In this document: positions 6,016-9,873 of the stretch, one piece after another
How the letters are laid out: each line of letters begins with the position of its first letter
Numbering within the stretch: position 1 is the stretch's first letter
Source of the DNA: CAZCTC01 sp964501335
GTDB lineage: Bacteria > Chloroflexota > Anaerolineae > B4-G1 > SLSP01
Length of the DNA stretch: 9,873 nt
Reading direction: 5' to 3'
Assembly: GCA_964501335.1 (NCBI GenBank)
Contig: CAZCTC010000131.1
Coordinates: 1 to 9,873, forward strand
Program-made: the position numbers and the translations under genes
The notes under the pieces: model-generated
What the model saw: only the letters and a program-made list of their open reading frames with translations
Told to the model about the DNA's origin: nothing
Database searches by the model: none

Positions 6016-8061
6016 ATGTTTGTCGACTGGCTGAAAATGCACCAACCCGAAATTGCCCACAATTATGTCCTCGTGCGCCGGGAACAGGGAGATATCCGCT
6101 CCCCCGAAGAGATTCAGCAGGGTGGTCAGATCATTTTAACCACGCTCATCAACACCTTAGGCAACAGGGACAAATGGGAAGCGCAGGTTAAACACATCGC
6201 GGCCAATGCCCGCAACACAGGCACTCCAATACAAGCGATCATCCATGCAGCCCGAGGCACCTTTCTGGCCATCAAACACACCCTGGAACAGGAAAAAAAT
6301 TCTGAGGGACCAGCCTGGCTGATCGAAATTTCCGATTACATGCTGATCGGCAGCCAGGCAGCCAGTCAAGTCCTGAATGAACATCTGGAAAGGCAACAGA
6401 ATACTAACCAGGAACAACTGGCAGCCCTGCTCGAAGCCCAGGGGGTCCTGAAAGCTATCTATGAACACAATGCCAACGGAATTGTCATTCTAGACAGCGC
6501 CGGTTTTGTTCGGGGAGTCAATCCAGCCGCCTTAAATCTCTTAAAAGTAGATACCTCTTCCCCCTATCTCAACGTCCCCCTGACTTCTTACAATATCACC
6601 TGGAACCTCTATCTGGTCGACGGCACCCTGGTCACCATGGAAACTTACCCGCTGACTCGTGCGCTCAGGGGGGAAATCATTGTCGATGAAATCGAGCGCG
6701 TCGTACGGTGGGATAATTCCGAACGGTGGATTTCTACCAATGCCAGCCCCATCTATAATACCGACAATACCATCATGGGGGCAACCATAATCTTCACCGA
6801 CATCACCGATTCCTACCTGGCCACCCAAAAACTCGAATCCAACCGCGATTTGACCAGCGCCATCGTCTCCCAATCCCCCGTCCCCACCATGGTCATCAAA
6901 TTGCCTGCGCTGACGACCGAACTGATCAACGACGCGGCCAAAGAACTGCTGGGGATCCAGAACGAGCCCGATCGCGAGGACGTTCCCATACCGGAAATTC
7001 TGAAAACCAAAAGCTGGGTGGATCTCAATCCCGACGGCACCCATGTCGAACCGGCCGATCTCCCGCTGGCCCAGGCCCTGCGTGGGAAAAAAGTGCTCAA
7101 TCGGGAACTCTGGATTCGCCGCAAAGACAACACAGAACGTTGGGCGCTTTTCAACGGTATCCCCCTGTACGACACCACCGGCAAACAAATTGCCGCCATG
7201 CTGATCTTCCCCGATATCACCCCCGCCAAACATGCGGAAGACCAGTTAAACGACTGGAAACAACGCTATGAGATGGTGACCCAATCAGCAGAGCAGGTGG
7301 TCTACGATTACGATATCCCTAACGATTACCTCAGCTGGAACAACGTCACCCAAACGCTCCTGGGATTTGATCCCGCAGAACTCAACGGCCCCATTAACAA
7401 ATGGGTGGAGTTGATCCATCCGGATGATATGGCCGAAACCATGCGCCAGTTTGAAGAATCCGAGCGCCGGATCTCTACCTTCGATGTGGAATATCGTTTC
7501 CGCCGAAAGGACGGCCGCTATCTCTGGGTCCACGACCGGGGCCTCTATTTCGCGGGAGCCGATCACAAAGCTATCCGCATGGTCGGCGTCATGCAGGATA
7601 TCACCCGCCATAAACTGGCCGATCAAGAACAGGCCCGCCTGCAACAGGAAATTATCGACGCGCAGCAACAAACCCTCAAGGATCTCGCCACCCCGATCAT
7701 CCCGATCATGGATCAAATCCTGGTCATGCCGATCATCGGAACCATCGATACCCGCCGCGCGCGCGACATCACCCGCGCCCTGCTGATCGGAATCACCCAA
7801 TACCGCGCCAAAGTGGTCATTTTTGACATCACCGGCGTCCCCCTGGTCGATAGCGGCGTTGCCACCTATCTCAACAAAACCATTCAGGCCGCCCGGCTCA
7901 AAGGAGCACGGACCATCGTTACCGGAATTTCGGATGCTGTGGCGGAAACTATTGTCGATCTGGGTATTGACTGGAGCAACATCGAGACTTTGCGCGATCT
8001 GCAATCAGGTCTGGTCGCCGCTCTGGAAAGTCTGGGAATCCAGCTAACCTCCAAACCATAA
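6016..8061 (+). CDS. rsbR: RsbR-type stressosome sensor with three PAS domains and STAS (681 aa)
   Basis: Scaffold and sensor of the stressosome, head of rsbR-rsbS-rsbT-rsbX. Residues 1-140 are a mostly helical region unlike the globin fold of RsbRA; an RsbRD-N-type helical sensor is possible. Three PAS domains follow (about 143-268, 277-405 and 417-530, the third with a clear PAC motif ending MQDITRHK), then a helical linker and a STAS domain (about 556-675). By alignment with Bacillus RsbRA, both RsbT target positions can be phosphorylated: Thr579 in GTIDT (Thr171) and Ser613 in VDSG (Thr205, a conservative change). At 681 aa it is over twice the usual RsbR size because of the PAS array. 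PAS ligands such as haem or flavin cannot be assigned. The start is set by AAGGAG at 6004; 21 nt separate it from rsbS. Confidence 0.92.
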   Translation: MFVDWLKMHQPEIAHNYVLVRREQGDIRSPEEIQQGGQIILTTLINTLGNRDKWEAQVKHIAANARNTGTPIQAIIHAARGTFLAIKHTLEQEKNSEGPAWLIEISDYMLIGSQAASQVLNEHLERQQNTNQEQLAALLEAQGVLKAIYEHNANGIVILDSAGFVRGVNPAALNLLKVDTSSPYLNVPLTSYNITWNLYLVDGTLVTMETYPLTRALRGEIIVDEIERVVRWDNSERWISTNASPIYNTDNTIMGATIIFTDITDSYLATQKLESNRDLTSAIVSQSPVPTMVIKLPALTTELINDAAKELLGIQNEPDREDVPIPEILKTKSWVDLNPDGTHVEPADLPLAQALRGKKVLNRELWIRRKDNTERWALFNGIPLYDTTGKQIAAMLIFPDITPAKHAEDQLNDWKQRYEMVTQSAEQVVYDYDIPNDYLSWNNVTQTLLGFDPAELNGPINKWVELIHPDDMAETMRQFEESERRISTFDVEYRFRRKDGRYLWVHDRGLYFAGADHKAIRMVGVMQDITRHKLADQEQARLQQEIIDAQQQTLKDLATPIIPIMDQILVMPIIGTIDTRRARDITRALLIGITQYRAKVVIFDITGVPLVDSGVATYLNKTIQAARLKGARTIVTGISDAVAETIVDLGIDWSNIETLRDLQSGLVAALESLGIQLTSKP

Positions 8062-8069
8062 ATTTTCGC

Positions 8070-8075
8070 GGAGGG
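8070..8075 (+). promoter_or_regulatory. Ribosome binding site supporting a GTG start for rsbS
   Basis: GGAGGG lies 7 nt before GTG at 8083 but 16 nt before the in-frame ATG at 8092, so the GTG start is preferred. Confidence 0.75.
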
Positions 8076-8082
8076 TATCAGC

Positions 8083-8496
8083 GTGCAAAACATGACAGTT
8101 CAAAAATTAGAGGATCTGCTCCTTGTCTCAGTCCCACGCGACTTAATGGACGAGGAAGTGTTGCTGCTGCGGCGGGAAGTCATTCAAATGCTGCGCCGCT
8201 ACGGCTCTCGCTGGGTGCTGCTCGATTTTTCTCAAGTGGATATCTGCGACAGCTTCTTCGGACGATTCATCCAGAGTACCGCGCATATGGTCAAATTGAT
8301 GGGCGCCGAAGTGATCGTCTCAGGCCTGAGCGATGCCGTCATCGAAACAATGGTGGACCTGGGCATGACCCTGCCCAACATCCACACCGTCCTGGATCTG
8401 GATGATGCCCTGGTCTTAAGCCGTAGCGGTTTAGGCCAGCGCCAGGCCTCATCCCCATCGCCAGAAGCGGACGCTGAAATCGAATCAGAGATCTAA
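8083..8496 (+). CDS. rsbS: RsbS, stressosome STAS scaffold protein (137 aa)
   Basis: Single-domain STAS protein that with RsbR forms the stressosome core and captures RsbT. The STAS domain covers about residues 6-112. DICDSFFGRF places Ser57 at the position of Bacillus RsbS Ser59, the residue RsbT phosphorylates to trigger release. The segment VSGLSDAVIETMVDLGM matches the same region in both RsbR proteins. A C-terminal tail of about 25 residues, acidic and Ser/Pro-rich, extends past the domain; typical RsbS is slightly shorter. The GTG start is chosen from GGAGGG spacing. The stop is 1 nt from the rsbT start, implying coupling. Small, no sensor domain, and immediately followed by RsbT: the identification is firm. 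Confidence 0.93.
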   Translation: MQNMTVQKLEDLLLVSVPRDLMDEEVLLLRREVIQMLRRYGSRWVLLDFSQVDICDSFFGRFIQSTAHMVKLMGAEVIVSGLSDAVIETMVDLGMTLPNIHTVLDLDDALVLSRSGLGQRQASSPSPEADAEIESEI

Positions 8497-8497
8497 A

Positions 8498-8917
8498 ATG
8501 AGCGCTTATCAGCAAGCCGTAACCTGGAATATCAACACGATGGAAAGCGTTGTGACGGCACGCCGCTATACCATGGAAATGGCGCTGGCAATGGGATTTT
8601 CCCTGCCCGATGCCACGAAAATTGCTGTCGTGGTCTCAGAATTAGGCCGAAATATCTTGCTCTATGCCCAGACCGGAAAAATCAGCGTCACGCCTACCGA
8701 TAACAATCAGGGCAAAAGCATCGAAGTCCTGGCCAAAGATCAGGGCCCCGGCATTGAAAATGTAGAACGGGTCTTGATCGGAGGCTATACCACATCAAAC
8801 GGTATGGGCAAAGGAATTTCCGGCTCCCGAAAATTGATGGATGAATTTGAACTCAATTCAATTGTTGGAGAAGGAACCACCATTCGCGCCGTTAAATATC
8901 TCTGGCGCAAATATTGA
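8498..8917 (+). CDS. rsbT: RsbT, stressosome switch serine/threonine kinase (139 aa)
   Basis: GHKL-fold protein kinase that phosphorylates RsbS and RsbR and, once released, activates a downstream partner. The ATP-binding motifs are all present: N box VVSELGRNILLYA (Glu48, Asn52), G1 KDQGPGI (Asp81, Gly83, Gly85), and G2 GMGKGISGSRKLMDEF (from Gly102). The GISGSRKLMDEF stretch is characteristic of RsbT against RsbW-type anti-sigma factors. Size fits the family (about 130-140 aa). The ATG follows the rsbS stop by 1 nt without a strong ribosome binding site of its own, so translation is probably coupled. RsbU, the usual target of free RsbT, is not in the window. Identification firm; target unknown. 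Confidence 0.93.
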   Translation: MSAYQQAVTWNINTMESVVTARRYTMEMALAMGFSLPDATKIAVVVSELGRNILLYAQTGKISVTPTDNNQGKSIEVLAKDQGPGIENVERVLIGGYTTSNGMGKGISGSRKLMDEFELNSIVGEGTTIRAVKYLWRKY

Positions 8918-8926
8918 TCGATTTCC

Positions 8927-9559
8927 ATGGCAGAAAGTATTGAAGTTCGCATGGAAAACAAATTAGAGTGGGGTCGGGCCACCCATTCACTACCCGGTGA
9001 AACGGCATCCGGAGATCAAAGTCTGGTGGTGCCTCTGCCTCAGGGAACCCTGGCCGCTGCCATTGACGGCCTGGGCCATGGTAACCACGCGCAAATCGCG
9101 GCCTTAAAAGCGGTAGAAGTTTTAAAGGCCCACCCGCACGACACCTTGCCCAATTTATTACAGCGTTGCCATGAAAACCTCCGCTCCACCCGGGGCGTCG
9201 TGATGAGCCTTGCCTGGATCAGCAAAACCACCCCCACCCTCACCTGGATCGGCGTCGGCAACGTCCGCGGCCTCCTGATCCACCCCCAAACTACCAACGG
9301 CACCCCCCGCAGCGAATCCTTATTGCTCCGCGGCGGTATCGTCGGCTATAATTTACCCCCCTCCCGTCCGGTCACGCTGCCGCTTACTCCCGGCGATATC
9401 CTCATCCTCGCCACCGACGGAATCCGCAATGGGTTCTCGGAAAATCTCCCCCTACACCTTGATGCTCAAAATTTATCCAATCACATCCTCCACGAACACG
9501 CCCTTCCCAACGACGACGCATTGGTATTGGTTCTGCGTTATCTGGGACAAGAGGCCTGA
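8927..9559 (+). CDS. rsbX: RsbX, PP2C-type phosphatase that resets the stressosome (210 aa)
   Basis: Mn/Mg-dependent serine phosphatase that dephosphorylates RsbS and RsbR to let RsbT rebind. It has the compact PP2C/SpoIIE fold: SGDQ (Asp30), AAIDGLGHG (Asp47), a Thr-Arg-Gly element (88-90), GVGNVRG, GGIVGY, ATDGI (Asp164) and DDALVLVLR (Asp196-Asp197). It lacks the N-terminal RsbT-binding domain of RsbU and, at 210 aa, matches RsbX in length, so it is a feedback phosphatase, not the output phosphatase. ATG at 8927 is 9 nt after the rsbT stop with little Shine-Dalgarno; ATG at 8951 is a possible alternative. It is last in the operon, and no convincing hairpin terminator follows before the right repeat. 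Confidence 0.9.
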   Translation: MAESIEVRMENKLEWGRATHSLPGETASGDQSLVVPLPQGTLAAAIDGLGHGNHAQIAALKAVEVLKAHPHDTLPNLLQRCHENLRSTRGVVMSLAWISKTTPTLTWIGVGNVRGLLIHPQTTNGTPRSESLLLRGGIVGYNLPPSRPVTLPLTPGDILILATDGIRNGFSENLPLHLDAQNLSNHILHEHALPNDDALVLVLRYLGQEA

Positions 9560-9671
9560 ACCCTACTTTTTCTTCTTGATATGTATACCCTGCACTTAAA
9601 GGCAGCAAAATTGCTGCGCCTCTACGTTGAGTCTGCGTTTTCCCCCTTCAGGTGCCGCCCTCCGCATGACC
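9560..9671 (+). other. Short spacer between rsbX and the right repeat
   Basis: No gene. A 7-bp inverted repeat GCAGCAA/TTGCTGC with a 2-nt loop (9602-9617) has no following T-run, so it is not called as a terminator. Transcription of rsbX may run into the repeat. Confidence 0.6.
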
Positions 9672-9873
9672 TTCTGTCCTGAAAATAGGGCTCTATGGCA
9701 TGGCTCCGGCCTCATAGCGTCCCGCAAATGGCCCTTTCCCCGTAAAACACGACGCGCTGGATCGGAAGAGAGAGTTTTTTTGTTTAAGGTGGCCTTTTCC
9801 AGAGCCGCACAGGCGACACAGGCTGTCTACTGTCTACTTGCTGCTGTCTACTTCCGCTGAATTTTCATCTTTC
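9672..9873 (-). repeat. Right copy of the long terminal inverted repeat
   Basis: The reverse complement aligns with 1-234 from the outermost base inward, differing by about ten substitutions and by a 6-nt stretch where the left copy has 38 nt with the palindrome. It runs to the last base of the window, as the left copy starts at the first, so the true outer limits are not visible. A 77-codon open frame crosses it but is read from repeat DNA and is not called as a gene. Confidence 0.9.
9824..9851 (+). repeat. Four-unit heptamer block, right copy
   Basis: TGTCTAC, TGTCTAC, TTGCTGC, TGTCTAC in register, the inverted counterpart of 23-50. The degenerate unit differs from the left copy by one base. 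Confidence 0.7.

Noticed and set aside
8927..9559. RsbU (output phosphatase) instead of RsbX
   Set aside because: There is no N-terminal RsbT-binding domain and the length fits RsbX.
9627..9860. 77-codon open frame across the right repeat
   Set aside because: It lies almost wholly in repeat DNA. Its left-repeat counterpart is interrupted by the palindrome difference, and there is no ribosome binding site or recognisable domain.

Overview
The window reads as bacterial, of moderate to fairly high G+C, with good AAGGAG-type ribosome binding sites and sigma70-like promoters. It encodes a complete stressosome core, a membrane histidine kinase, an ERI1-like exonuclease and a group III (iron) alcohol dehydrogenase. 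PAS-rich signalling, RsbX without an adjacent sigB, and dispersed intergenic repeats would fit an uncultured environmental lineage such as Chloroflexota or a similar phylum. That assignment is a guess from style, because no marker gene is present.

Layout. Both ends carry copies of one repeat in inverted orientation (1-234 and 9672-9873). They are near-identical except for a 38-nt palindrome-bearing segment present only on the left. Inside the left repeat lies an uncharacterised 175-aa protein (+). A bidirectional terminator separates it from a convergent, tightly coupled minus-strand pair: an iron-dependent alcohol dehydrogenase followed by a PAS-STAS protein of the RsbR family. A 266-bp divergent promoter region follows. 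On the plus strand a 7TM-PAS-histidine kinase overlaps a DEDDh exonuclease gene by 16 nt. A non-coding stretch of about 450 bp (5563-6015) holds a palindrome/terminator, a degenerate third copy of the terminal repeat's heptamer block, a candidate promoter and a long leader. The operon rsbR-rsbS-rsbT-rsbX (6016-9559) then runs almost to the right repeat.

How the genes may work together. By homology, RsbR and RsbS STAS proteins build a scaffold that holds the kinase RsbT. A signal sensed by the RsbR sensor domains lets RsbT phosphorylate the scaffold and leave, and RsbX resets it. Two RsbR-type sensors in the window have STAS domains identical at about 84 of 126 positions by hand alignment, so they probably join the same scaffold. 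One of them is translationally coupled to alcohol dehydrogenase. The usual output branch (RsbU, RsbV, RsbW, SigB) is absent here, so the downstream partner is unknown. The orphan membrane histidine kinase is one local candidate.

The inverted ends could mark a mobile or rearranged island. They could equally be two copies of a dispersed repeat at which an assembly broke. No transposase, integrase or RNA gene was found.
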